From Lingula anatina (taxonomy: Eukaryota; Brachiopoda; Lingulata; Lingulida; Lingulidae), in assembly GCF_001039355.2 (NCBI RefSeq), contig NW_019773531.1, positions 1-64,000 on the forward strand: 64,000 nt of DNA. The letters run 5' to 3'. The notes below the pieces were generated by a model. It was given only the letters and a program-made list of their open reading frames with translations, was not told where the DNA came from and made no database searches. The position numbers were made by a program, and so were the translations under genes. Shown piece after piece: positions 21,861 through 33,779 of this stretch (position 1 is its first letter; each line of letters starts with the position of its first letter).

Positions 21861-24800
21861 CAAGTGTTGGTCAACCACTAATCTGTAAATAGCAGATATG
21901 TCATGAATAACAAAAAAAAAAAAAAAAAAAAAAAATCCTATGAATATCACTATGGTGAATGTAGTGGACTTATGCAAACTGCCAGCTTCAAGTGTTCAAA
22001 AGAACTAAATCGCTAGGTTATGAAGGGGTTGAGAATTTAGACTTGGTAGGGTTTTCACATACGAGGAATGCCAGGGTAGCCATTGACAATCCAAATGTAT
22101 AATTTCTAGAAAGTTAGAATATGCAAAACTGACTTTCTTAACTTCAAAAATAAGAGTGACTAAGACTGCCTTCCCATATCGAGCTCAATCTAACAGGATC
22201 GATCCATCTCAGAATTTTTTACTAAAGTGCTGTCAGGTTAAGGGGCTTAGATGTCTGGCACGTGTCGGCTACTGAATGAGAATTAATTACCCCCTAGCAG
22301 CTTTAGTACGCGTGACAGATATCTAAGCCGCTTAAGTTGATTGTAATTTAGCTATAATCCCCACTCAGATAGATCAATCCACAATTACTACGAAAGGGCC
22401 TTGTGATGGTTACATAAACATCACATAGAAAAAACAATAAAATTATACTAGATAGTAAAAATTGTCTTGCAAAAGTTAGATTGAATGTCAATGTTATTTG
22501 ATAGATACTGTACATGTCGTAATAAAACGTTCAAGTGACTTATGTTTTTGTCTGAACAAGAAACCTTTTTTTACTTAAACATCCTTACCATTGCTTGCAA
22601 AGCATAAAATAAATTTCAGTGAATTCAGCTTTATACAACTTAACATGCGGGTCGCAGACTCTTTTTTTTCAAGGTAAGTATCAAGCCAGGGAAATATTTA
22701 TAGGCAACCTATGTAAGTAAAAACGTAATTGAAAAACAGAAAATGATACAACAGTCGCAATTTTCTGGTAGGAACATAGTGGTCAAGTATACCATGAAGT
22801 GATTTTTATAAAGAAGCGTCATATGCATGAATACGTATAATGAATACGTAAATAAATGCTTTTCAATGTGAATAAGAATGAAGCGAGAAATGTATTCTAT
22901 TATTTACGGAATGTTTTGTGAATGTTTTGGCAATTTTGGAACTGTAATATAATTTTAGAGATTCGACTACCCATTATATTTTTGGAAACAGCTTTATCTT
23001 AAACATTAATACAACATATGAAAATAAAATTAAAATGATATTCTTATTAAAAAGGCATTGTTCCCTGAATAAGCAGCAACAAAATCAAAACGATATTCTT
23101 ATTAAAAAGACATTGTTCCCTGAATCGTGTTTTCCTTACCAGATGCTGGCCCTTTTCTTCCGGAGTTGCTCTTCCACACACACCTGATAATTTCCGATAC
23201 AACTTTCCTTTTGGTCGTCTGTATACTGACGACGATGTTATATAACATCGCCGTCTGTATACTGACGACGATGTTACATAACGTGTGACGTGTTCTTTTC
23301 CAAACATAACATGTTTCTGCGCATGTGCAATGCATTTTTTAATCATCGGTTTATATTATGGACACAATAATGTATGAATTTGAGCCTCCGATTATAGGAA
23401 ACTGAAGATTTACTCTATATTTCGTGCATGGATATATAATCTACATTAATAACCACCAACTACTGTATATTGGGGCGGGGAATCTTCTTGAAAATCGTTA
23501 ACAAATCATCAGTAATTGTAAATTATATTTTGAATCATAAACATGTCGATCTACCTAAATATTTAATAAGATGTTACAATATAAGTAAATTGGTCTATCT
23601 CACCACTGCTGCTTACACATTGTACGTTTTCCTTATAGACATATATTCTATATGTCTATAGCAGCTGTATTGCTTTGTGGTAAATGCTGTGTCACTCGTG
23701 CGCCCTATTCGCCATGTTGTCATTGTCCCATCACCATCAGCTTTAAGAGTTTTCTTTGTATCTTGAGATGTAAACATCGAATGACATTTTCATACGGGTT
23801 ATCAAGTAGCATTTTTACTTATACACACTGTTTATGCAGCATCGGTGGTGTGTTGTATTATGTACATACATCACGCCATGAATTATATGTTGTGTTTAAG
23901 ACGTTGTCATATTAACGTTGCCAATTACTACGTATCAGCTGTAGATTCTGACGACCGACAAATTATATGACACTATGATCAAAAATATTTACAGAAGGGA
24001 AATCAAATTAACTATTCGGAATGAAATTCAAAGTACACACTTGAGTGATATGATGACATGCATATAACGGATACGTTTTGATGGCATTTTCGTGGTGTTA
24101 AACTGAGCACTTCAAACATTCTCATACCACCCGCACATTATGGTAACAATCACCGTATTATTACAATATGTTTATTTCTAATTTTCTCATTTTATACAGT
24201 TTTGCCAAGAAAAATCTATGAAAGATGTAGATTCTTAAAAGATTAAACGTACATGGTACTTATGATCACAGCCATTTACCTTAAAACTGTAATATTGTTT
24301 TCAGTAATGTTAACTCAATGTCCAGATTTGTTCCTCTGATCTAAGCATATTTTATAAATTGGCAAATTTGTAGATGAATATAAAAGGATAAATTATAAAA
24401 TGATGAAATCCATAAGCCATTTATTTCGATCCACTCAACTCAATGAAGGATAAAGCTATACCCTTTCCAAAGTATCAATCTTGACGCGAATTCTCTCTCA
24501 AATTCTTGCAAATTCGCTGCAAGCTTGCTGCTAAATTGCTGTGACTTTGCGGTGAATTCGATGCAAATTTATCAGAACTTGAATACTTGCAAATTGCCGT
24601 TGTAATTGCACATTTGCTGGAATAAGCAGCAATACAAGTTGTTATTGTAAACTCCTGCATACTAGTTGCCGCAAGCTTTTAATTTAATTTTGCCGCAAAC
24701 ATTTCATTTTTCTAAGGGCACCTATTACAGAAAATATGGAGACTTTTATGCTTCAATTTTTCACGGATTCACTTGACATATTGCTTTTCTAAAATATTAT

Positions 24801-25093
24801 CAAGTGTTAAGTTCTGCTGTGGCGAAGAAACGATAAGTTCTGATAATTTTATTGAAGCAAAATGCAATTAATAGACTAAGTTAACAATCCACAGTTCACC
24901 AGTGATAGGAATCAAGTGTTACGTCCTGATGTAAAGAAGGAACAATAAGTTTTGAAGAATATTCAGGGGGTATAGAAAAATGCAATAAATGGACTAAGTT
25001 AACAACGCACAGTTCACCAGTGACAGGAATGGAAAGCTACCATTTATCCAAAACCAAATGGCTAACCATCGAATTGATTATTCGTCAACTCCT
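21861..25093. other. Upstream of copy C and 3' flank of copy D
   Basis: Contains a second, diverged copy of the gactgggttccc MITE (about 22158-22390), a short direct repeat near 23215-23280 and a region near 23640-23850 homologous to the upstream region of the other copies. That region lacks the CTG-GTAAG donor here. At 24480-24680 there are repeated gcaaattcgctgcaagc-like words of unknown origin. No gene is seen. Confidence 0.5.
22158..22390. mobile_element. Diverged copy of the 12451-12675 MITE
   Basis: Starts actaagactgccttcccat, with inner words gatcgatccatct and, on the right, agatagatcaatcc. Order and spacing match the copy A intron MITE. Ends are degraded. Confidence 0.5.
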
Positions 25094-25631
25094 CTAATCT
25101 CGAGACCCTAAAATGTACACAGCGAAGTTAGCTTGTTGGTCGTATGTGAAATGCCTGACTCCATATGCAAACTCTGTAGCATCTATGGCGTTATTTCCAT
25201 CACGGTCAATGTAACCGAAAATAACTTAAGTGTCAGCAGTGTTGCGAAATATATCAAGGAATTTAGAGTACTCGTTAAGTGTTAATTTTTGACTGCAGTC
25301 GATGTCAACAAAATGGAAAAAAATCCAGAGCCCATTCGTCTATTACATCACCCGTAGAGCAGATTTCCTTTTCTACAGACTGAATCCAATCCTCGAATGT
25401 ATTGGATGTCTCATAGTTGGTGTTTTCGTTTAAAAACCACGTGCGATAGGTCATGGTCATTACCCCATACACTGCCTTAGCTCTCCAACATGGCAGAACA
25501 AGTACAACTCGCTCCGCTGACAAAATAATGCACTCTTTCTCCGTTACATTGCCGTCTGAATTGACATCAAATATGTCAAATATCTCCTTGGATTTACAAA
25601 CCCAATACGGAGTGACATTTTTATTGAATTC
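25094..25631 (-). pseudogene. Copy D: SCP-like EF-hand pseudogene, exon 2 only
   Basis: The acceptor TTTTCACAG is kept and the exon opens EFNKNVTPYWVCKSKE with a good EF1 loop (DVNSDGNVTEKE). An extra base in a T-run near 25320 breaks the frame after ALDFF. A TAA replaces Gln before VIFGYIDRD near 25228. The terminal GSRD and stop are recognisable at 25094. No signal-peptide exon lies at the normal upstream place in the same orientation; a leader exon in opposite orientation lies at 25998-26072. Confidence 0.9.
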
Positions 25632-25997
25632 CTGTGAAAATTTACATTTAGGAAAAGGTTATTCTTATAATGTGACATTAAAAGCAAATGCATGAGATAA
25701 GATAAGAACATGCATAAGTAAGTGACCACAAAAGTTTCTACATAATATGAAATTGATCTGACTTATTAAGACCTACAAGGTTGTTATTAATATACGTTTA
25801 TTTTCAAAAAAATTAGTACTGTTTTGAATCTTAAATTCTTAACTGTCTATTTATGTATTAACAATTCATATGGATTTTAGACTATATAAAAGTAAAAATA
25901 TTATAATTGTTTTTAAAATTATATTCTAGTTGATGTACATATATCATTTGTGTTTCCTCTTATTTACAAGGTAGTAGGTGACCCAGACTTGATAAGA

Positions 25998-26072
25998 ATG
26001 TTTTCCTCGAAATCTTTAATTCTGCTGCTTATAGTGATTGTTCCAGTCGTAAATTTGTCATATGGATTGGCG
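25998..26072 (+). pseudogene. Orphan, inverted SCP-like signal-peptide exon
   Basis: The plus strand encodes exactly 25 codons (MFSSKSLILLLIVIVPVVNL, then SYGLA) followed by a GTAATC donor. Length, phase and sequence match exon 1 of the array genes, yet all other copies are on the minus strand. No EF-hand exon follows on the plus strand; a Tc1-like element begins at 26210. The simplest reading is that a local inversion separated this exon from copy D, whose exon 2 starts 367 bp away. Confidence 0.85.
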
Positions 26073-26840
26073 GTAATCCCTCAAACAAAGTTTTTTCTTG
26101 TTATTAGAATATTGCAATACGCTATCCATATTTAAGTTATGCACATACATGTACATAAAGTTGGTTATAATGTAATAAAATAATCAAAGACACAAAGATC
26201 AGTAAAGTACAGGGTTACCACTTAATATGGAATATGATTTTTTGGCGAGTAAACTTTCTACAAAATATTTAATTTCTCTCTAACTACTTTAAATCCAAAG
26301 CTGAGGTGTCACTCCATGTGTAGCCAGGTGTGTTACCTTATTACCACACAACTCTCGAAACAATTAATGCATGCAGTTGCATGTTCTGTGGTCAGAAATG
26401 TGAGGGGTGGTCTTTTCGGCAATTTCTGCCCTTGAAAAAAAACGCATGGGTTTGGTCAATCTTTGGAGTGTGTTTAGAGAAGCAACAAAGGGATCGCTCT
26501 GAAACATGACAGGTACCTTATTGAAGATATGGTTCGACAGCTAAGCAATGCAGCTTACTATGGAATTCTTGCTCTCAGAGAAAATGTCCAGAAACGGACA
26601 GCCATTGCCAGGTAATTCAACATTTATCAAGAACCGTTTGTAAAGTCCTCCAAAGAAATGATGCAACAGGGACACCTACTCCAATACCTCGACCAGGGTG
26701 TCCGCGTATCACACCAAGAAGACAGGATCGCCTTCTCCTTAGAGGACGCCGTGCTGGTCGTACAAAGACAACCAGTGTCCTCAGAAAGGAGAGGCAGAAT
26801 GTCATTCCAACGCCCGTTTCAAGGTCCCCTGTGAACAAGA

Positions 26841-26910
26841 CCCAGCAGGCATAGTTGCGTTGGATCAACGTTGACAACAGGTTGAAACGTTGAATTGCCG
26901 TTGATCTACC
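26841..26910 (+). repeat. 70-bp end of a CAACGTTGA-rich element
   Basis: Begins cccagcaggcatagttgcg and matches the reverse complement of 30028-30097 at 63 of 70 positions. It replaces about 120 bp of the expected Tc1 transposase sequence. It is probably a truncated MITE end rather than one end of a 3.2-kb element, because Tc1 coding sequence continues on both sides of it. Confidence 0.7.
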
Positions 26911-27377
26911 GTTGCCGTGATGAGGCCAGATATGGATTTTTTATAGTTGATGGTCGAATCCGTGTCCACCGACGTGTACGAGGGGCATAAAACGATGATT
27001 GTGTACTGCCTAGGGTGCAAGCAGGGGTAACGTAACGTCTCTGTTTGAGGAGCATTTCATGTCGGTGCCCAGAACCAGTTGGTTTGTCTAAGAGGCAACC
27101 TCAGCAAGGATTCCTACAGAGACATTCTACAGCAAACGATTCTTCGACTGGTAAGAGCCATCTTCAGGAACAACTTTGTGTACCAAGGCGACTGCGCAAC
27201 CCCACATCGAGGTGGCAGAATCACTGTTTTTCTTCAAAACCAATGGGTTCAGCAACTGCCCTGGCCTGCAAACTCTCCAGATATGAACCCAATAGGGAAC
27301 ATCCGAGATAGCCTATTTTGAACATCTGCGCAGCAGATGACGTCAAACGAGACCTAGATTGGAGCGAGATTTCACGA

Positions 27378-28845
27378 GAGGTGGGGTTAAAATCTGCCAT
27401 TGAAAATTCTCTCGCGGTTGGGCACAAGTCTATGTGATAGGATTGCATTGAGTTAAATTTGGCGTTGTCATGTAATTTGAGATAGAGCAACGCAATGGCG
27501 AATTGCTAAGATTCCCTGCATTGTTGTGTCGTAGGGTGCATTGCAGTTAAAACTAAGCGAGAAAACCAGGAAAATGACCATGGATGACGGATACGACTGG
27601 CGAGAGAAGTGAAGTAAAGAAAGAGAAGTTGGGCTTGATCAGATTAAAAGGACTAAGTGCCGACATATTTAAAGTACAGATAAGTCGCAGTATTTTGTAG
27701 GAAGAAAGGGACCAACTGCAGACAACTAGCACCCGACACGTCACTTCCTGGCATCACCGTATAGACCGTATCATCAACGGTCGAGGGGCATATTAATAAG
27801 TAAGATTTGTGTGTGTAGTTTACAGGACACCATGGTTTATTAATGTAATACAGCCCTAGTAATTGTGATTAATAGTCTTTTACGGTAACCAGGCCCGTAG
27901 TCAGCAATTTTAGAGTCAGATCTGATCACAATGAAACTTACATTTTGTGAATGCTATCCATTAGCTTCTCTAGCATCATTTTCATAAGTAAACAAATGAA
28001 GAAAATTAACTTTATGATCAACTTTGAGCCTTTTGAATTAGTTACTATAAATTTAGTGAAATTAAAACAAAGATGCGGGCAAGTCTAATGTTCTGACATG
28101 CAATCCATCAGTAAATGAAATGTCAAATGATTTTATTTTACTTCTTTATAAATAAAGTTTAATAGTAAAACATTAATAAAGAAAAATTAGTTGCAGTTAT
28201 AAAGCTTTTGTTGTTCAAACGGATCTCATGAAATGACCAGTCAATGAAGAACAATCAAAAATGAACAATATCTTTAATATGTCTATTTTGCATCCGCTGG
28301 CACGTTTAGACAAGAACCTCTTTAAAATCCCTAAGACAGTAATATACAGTGACAATTTAAAAATGAAAAAGAGTGGATAACTATATAAAGTTCTTGACAT
28401 CTACCGGTACATCAGGGAAATAGTGAAAAAGGAAGATTGAAGAATATTTGCAAAAAAAACAGAAGTAGGAAATTTCATATTGCAATAAGCTGGAGTTAAC
28501 AATTTAAGTTTAGTAATTAATATAACCTAAAAATGAAGCAATTAAGCCCTTGATAGCACTTGATTATTTTATTTACAAATGTCCAATGCTTGTAGAATGT
28601 ACATGGACCTACTTTCAACATTGATCTCATTGAAAGCAAAACAGTCATGCCACTCCCATAAAGTGACAAAAAGGTTGCAAATGAATCTCATGTCAGTTGT
28701 ACGTACAAATAATATAAATACTTTTTCTTTATAAAATGAAAAAAGAACAAGCCTGTAGCTCAAAAATTTTGTAAGTTCAGCTATTTTTCAAGTAAAGAAA
28801 TCGCTGCTCTACTTCCTTGTGGTCTCCATATTTTAACCCCACCTC
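27378..28845. mobile_element. Insert with 16-bp inverted repeats inside the Tc1 element
   Basis: The word gaggtggggttaaaat at 27378-27393 is perfectly inverted at 28830-28845. The block between the transposase core and its C-terminus (about 27322-28880) carries no recognisable coding sequence. It is plausibly a second transposon inserted into the first. No target duplication was identified. Confidence 0.4.
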
Positions 28846-29441
28846 AAGGCAGATCTCGTAAAATTACGGGGAAATGTGGTCTTCTCGTTGAGAACCCGGA
28901 CAGCCTCTATTGAAAATCTTTGGGCAAAAGTAACTCACAGAATTAATAGCTATGGTCATCGGCCTGTAAATAGTGATGAACTGCGAGAGGCAAATATCAC
29001 TGCGTGGAATGATATCCCCATCCAAACTCTTAAAAACGTGTTACAGGGTATGCCATGTAGGATGAGGGCGCTGCAAGCGGCTGCTGGAGGTCATACCCGC
29101 AATTACTGACTTTTCATGATTTACCGTAGTGAGTTCTTTGACTGTGTAACATATCACTGTCCGGAGGCTATCATTTACTTTAATATCTTAGCTTAAAGTT
29201 AATACTGACATAAATATGTTGATATGGTTTTCTGGGGGTGTTTCTCTTTTGAATGGCATCTTATGTCAGATTTGATATCATTGACCAAAATAACTCACAA
29301 CAGAAGACTGGATGTTTTTATTACTCAGTGGCATACTTTTTTAATGACTCAAGTAAAAAAAAAAAAATTAATCAGTACTCAAAAATAACAATGATAAAAA
29401 ATATTCCATATTTTAATAAATAGCAAAGTAGCAACCCTGTA

Positions 29442-29823
29442 TGTTGTTTTAACGTTGAAACAACGTTGAACCATAACGTTGATAAGACGTTGGATACTCG
29501 TTGGATTTGAAAGCCGGATCAACGTCAGATAACAACATAGTATCAACCACAGTTATTAGAAAACATTCTTGCATGAAAAGACATTAAAATTTCCTGAAAT
29601 GTTTTATTTTTGGCACAAAACACAGGTACTCAATTATAACGTACACTGTAAAAACATCCAAATGCCTCCTTTGTCTGATGTTTTCAACACATTTAGCTCC
29701 TAAGCATGTTTTGCACCTAAGTATGGTACACCCTTTAGCCTGGATGTGTTTAGCAGTAGGAAATGTTTGATGGCCAAATATATGTAGGGTATACATCTGT
29801 GTGTATGGCCTTAAGTTAGGATT

Positions 29824-29902
<79 letters not shown>

Positions 29903-30097
29903 TCACATTCACCTAAACCTGTCCATCTATAACAGGGTACCCAGAACTGTCAATAACCAAAATACAACGTTGAGTTAACGTCACATAATGACGGTGTTTT
30001 GACGTAGATGGATTTACATTGAATTTAGGTGGATCAACGGAAATTCAACGTATCAACCTGTTTTCAACGTTGATCCAACGTCTCTATGCCTGCTGGG
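29442..30097. mobile_element. CAACGTTGA-rich element, right part, with AT microsatellite
   Basis: Repeated words caacgttgaa and gttggat occur at 29450-29530 and again at 29965-30090. The right end is ...tatgcctgctggg, mirrored at 26841. It is interrupted by an AT tract (29829-29900). No coding capacity. The left end is not defined, because the Tc1 element abuts it. Confidence 0.6.
29829..29900. repeat. (AT)n microsatellite
   Basis: About 72 bp of uninterrupted AT. Confidence 0.95.
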
Positions 30098-30483
30098 AAG
30101 CTGATCCAGCATATTTTAGTAATCAAACTTAGATGCACTGTTCTTTATATGTTCTCGGCTTTTCTTATAATCCACCAAATTCTTGGATGAAAATAGAAAG
30201 GTGAATTATGAAATGACGATCAAAACCCATTCATTCAAATTTCCCTTGAATCAAATGTCAAAACCAAATCTGTTGCAGGAAAAAATGAATATTTTACTTC
30301 TTGAAGCAGTCACTTAAAAAGTTATTTTTAATCAAGACTTAAGTTCATGTACATTAAAAAGAAACAAAAAGGGACTCAATTAATGGTGTACAGTTCAACA
30401 GCGACGGAAATTTAGATGAGAAATGTCAGAACAGCTACTATTCATTCAAAAAACAAATAGATAACCGTCAAATTACTTATACT

Positions 30484-31370
30484 TCAACTCTCTTTATCCC
30501 GAGACCCGAAAATGTATGCAGCGGAGTCAGGTGCTTCATCGTAGGTAAAGCCTTTGATTCCATATAAAAACTCTTTTACATCAATAACGTTATTTCTATC
30601 GATGTCAATGGCACGGAAAATTACTTGAATGTCAGCCGTGTTACGAAATATGTCAAGAAATTTGGAGTACTCCTTAAGTGTTAACTCTTCATTGCAGTCG
30701 ACCTCAACAATATGAAAAAAGTCCAAAGCAAATTCGTCTACCTCATCACCCGTATAAACCATATCTTTTCCAAAAGATTGGATCCAATCATCAAATGAAA
30801 TGGATGTCTTATAGTCGGTGTATTCATTTGACCACCATGTGTGATACGCCATGTTCAATACCCCATACACTGCCTTAACTCTCCATGATGGCAAAACATG
30901 TTTAGCACGGTTAGTTGGTACAACAGTGAGCTCCCTTTCCGTTACATTCCCGTCGTGGTTGACGTCCAAGGCGTCAAAATGTTCTTTGTGTTTAGATACC
31001 CAATATTGGGTAAAAGTTTCCTTGTTGTCCTGTTCAATCTGAAAAGATAATTTCTATTTTACAATTCACGTCTAAAGAGATACTTGACAAAACCAAACGA
31101 ACGCTGAAGTACTCTTAAAGTTAATTTAACGTATAAGAATCTGTGTAATTTTCATTGCCCCCTTACTGATGCATGATACTTTCTCTACATGTACATATTT
31201 GCTGCGTGGAACCTGCTGTTCTAAGTTTTGATTTTTACTCGGCTATTCGGTCCCAATCTCCAACATACAAGAAGAGAAAAATTATCCACTATTACCTTTA
31301 CTCCATCTAAAAAATCCACTGTTGGGACAATAACAATGAATAACACAATTCCAAGTTTGCTGGAAAACAT
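30484..31370 (-). CDS. Copy E: secreted SCP-like EF-hand protein (intact)
   Basis: Exons 31296-31370 and 30484-31038, phase 0, with GTAATA donor and CAG acceptor, give 209 residues. The leader is MFSSKLGIVLFIVIVPTVDF. EF1 is DVNHDGNVTERE, and EF2 is the Trp-rich silent hand (YHTWWSNEYTDYKTSISFDDW). EF3 reads EVDCNEELTLKE, with Glu replacing the first Asp. EF4 is DIDRNNVIDVKE without the central Gly. Only EF1 is fully canonical, so Ca binding is probably weaker than in copies A or G. The open frame and splice sites argue that it is still expressed. A likely noncoding 5' exon lies at 32060. Confidence 0.9.
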
Positions 31371-31458
31371 GTTGCCAGGTCTTGTTCACTGAAATTGGTA
31401 AATAACAGAAAACCTAAATAGATGTAACGCAATGCCCTTTGTACATCAAGATGTTGGG

Positions 31459-31463
31459 TGTGT

Positions 31464-31494
<31 letters not shown>

Positions 31495-31500
31495 GGGGGG
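31459..31500. repeat. (GT)n followed by G run
   Basis: About 20 bp of GT then about 23 consecutive G, just upstream of the copy E leader exon. Confidence 0.9.
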
Positions 31501-32059
31501 CTAATATAAGCAACCAGGTCTGAAACCTTAAAAGAAAAATACGACATAAAAGTCCTCTGGAATTGTGAATTAAGAGGGACAAGAATTTTCTTACAACCTG
31601 TATATGATAAATATTCATTAATAATAACCGAAATGTAAAATTTCTATAAAATTGGAGTCTGCAAAAAAAAAAATAAATAAATAAATAAAAAAATAAAAAA
31701 ATAAAAATTAATAAATAAATAAACTGTTCATTAGTCTCAGAGGATTACACACGAGGAAGGTCACATTTATAACGAAAGCTTTGTTAAGGTACAGCTAAAG
31801 TAAGTGAAGAAATTGAAAAGTTTAAACGTATAGAATAACCAAAAGACCACACATATGAATTTCTATAAATGATATTTCATGTGCGACGTGATAAATTTGC
31901 ACTTGTCTCTTTTCGCGGGTTCAAATATATATACACCAATAACCACTTAATGTAGGATGGTCGGGGAATATTTTATTTACCGTTTACTGACTATTAATAA
32001 ATGAATATTATATTTTGAGATCTGAACACTGCTGCCCACGCACTGAACATAATTCTTAC

Positions 32060-32200
32060 CGGATGTCTGTCCTACTGGTCTATGGCGGCTCTATTACCTC
32101 TAGGAGAGAAGTCTTCTAAATGACATCATACTTCACTGTTCTCCAGTTAAGACACGCTTTGTCACGCGTTTCCCTTATTCGACATGTTATCAGTGCCATG
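32060..32200 (-). promoter_or_regulatory. Candidate noncoding 5' exon, copy E
   Basis: The minus strand ends agacatccg followed by a GTAAGA donor at 32059. It aligns with the corresponding segments upstream of copies B, P1, G and H. It lies about 690 bp upstream of the leader exon. The 5' limit is unknown. Confidence 0.5.
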
Positions 32201-33056
32201 TCACCACCAGGTTTAAGAGAAGATTCATTTTGTATTTTTAAACGCAAACATCGATCTACATATTAATGAGGGTTGTCAAGTGATGTTTTTAATTATTAGG
32301 CCTAGATATTTTCACATTAATTGACATGCACAAATTCACTTTTTACATGTAGGACCAGAGCTCTGTAACTAGAAAGCGTCGCGATTTGCGATAGCGACAT
32401 CACCTTTCATGTCTAGGCTATTATATGGGGCCAGCGAATGCCGAGTTACGGAATAGAGACGATTGCGCTCGGTCGTAATTCGCGATGGTTTAGAGATACG
32501 GAGCCCAGGTGTCCTAAAAGAAATAAGGAAGACAAAAGAAATTTTACTGGATCGAGACAGGATTATAGGGAATATACTGGAGGTCTACTTTACAAAGATC
32601 ACACCCACAACTTTAGACATTTTCAAGGTTTGAATTATATCAATTACAACTATTTGATTATGTACATGAATTATCATAAGTTAAGAAACGTAGTTTTTTT
32701 ACATAAAACATGTTGTGTCAAACTGTTTTTATGTCTCCTCATTAACCCAAGCGAAAGGACAAGTAAAGGACAAACACAAATATGGTGTTCGAAATTTCGA
32801 CGATAGCATCCGCTTTTATTAAAAGGTCCCTCTAGTAAAATAGTAGTGTTTGTTATTATATAGTATTAGATAATGGTAAAATAATTAAAAATACGTAATG
32901 TTATAGCATAAAAACAAGTATCAAAACAAATAGTGCTTATATTTTCATCTGTGGCGTTGCAAAGAGGCCAACAGTCGAATCTAGAAATCTAGTGAAAAAT
33001 TCAAGCCAATATAACGTAAGCCGAAATAATGCAAGCCAAAATATGTGCGTGTATAT

Positions 33057-33114
<58 letters not shown>

Positions 33115-33779
33115 TGTAAATATGCAGTCATTTTAGAACAATTGCATGTCACATCAAACAAAAAATAACACTAAAACACTAAAAATTACACTGCCAGTAT
33201 ATCCCACCTCTTTTTATCCAAGGAACTTTATAATATAAAAACATGTTGTAGTCATTGCAATTGGGCAAGGGTGTCCATGTTCCATGTATCAAACTCATAA
33301 GTACAATAGCCACGCTATGACTCTAATGGACATTTCATGGGTTGAATATGAACACCACGAAAATATCAAAATAGATGTTAATTACGAGAAATGTAGAGAG
33401 AGACATGCATGTCATACAGGGTGATTTAAATGTTTATTCTTAATAAGATATACATGTATATGATATACCAAGCATAGAGTAGAGCCAATGATTAAAATTC
33501 TAGGAATGCCTTATCTTCGCTTGCCTGGCACTGTTCCGCGGAGAATCAACTTATAGGAAAAAATAAACTGATTGAAAACGTTGAAATTGATTTTCTGGAC
33601 AAACAACACTACATGTACATAAGACAATTGCCAAATCTAAAACACAGCACAACAACAGCGCACCCAATTTAAAAAACCTAAACCAAAGCGAGTGCACACA
33701 CGTTTAAAAATTCCAAAGGTAAAACGTAATCTAAAAGGCCAGGGTTGATTTAAAGGGGCACCTCTTTATCATCGCCTGC
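32201..33779. other. Intergenic, no gene
   Basis: Contains GC-rich inverted words near 32360-32480 (gcgtcgcgatttgcgatagcg), a T run of about 50 bp (33059-33109) and upstream-region sequence of the array. The small open frame at 32438-32806 shows no family signature. Confidence 0.5.
33059..33109. repeat. Poly-T run
   Basis: About 50 consecutive T. It could be the poly-A tail of a minus-strand retroposon, but no body was recognised. Confidence 0.9.

Larger units (their letters stand above)
26580..29109 (+). pseudogene. Tc1-type transposase fragments
   Basis: N-terminal part about 26580-26840: RTVCKVLQRNDATGTPTP, then the basic linker. Core at about 26911-27321: DEARYGFFIVDGRIRV at the first catalytic region, GDCATPHRGG at the second and SPDMNPIGNI at the third. 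The usual Glu of that last motif reads Gly. The C-terminus at 28893-29109 begins SIENLWAKVTHRINSYGH and ends at a natural stop. There are frameshifts between fragments. Loss of the Glu in the first piece, and its presence in the second, indicates duplication or breakage across the insertion. Confidence 0.8.
26210..29439 (+). mobile_element. Second Tc1-like transposon, degraded and nested
   Basis: Ends are CAGGGTTACCACTT on the left and the complement of CAGGGTTGCTACTT on the right. Both share an inner block aatatggaatat about 15-35 bp in. TA flanks both sides (26208-26209 and 29440-29441). Transposase fragments on the plus strand occur in the correct order (HTH, catalytic core, C-terminus) but are split by foreign sequence at 26841-26910 and about 27322-28880. 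These insertions explain the 3.2-kb size, since Tc1 elements are usually 1-2 kb. Confidence 0.75.

Noticed and set aside
24475-24660. Repeated gcaaattcgctgcaag words as a possible MITE
   Set aside because: Ends and inverted repeats could not be defined by eye; left as an unexplained repeat-like patch.
26841-30097. One 3.2-kb transposon bounded by the 70-bp CAACGTTGA inverted repeats
   Set aside because: Tc1 transposase sequence continues on both sides of the left repeat, and a better pair of ends (26210/29439 with TA) explains the coding fragments.
32438-32806. 122-residue plus-strand open frame
   Set aside because: No family features; lies in AT-rich array spacer next to GC-rich inverted words.
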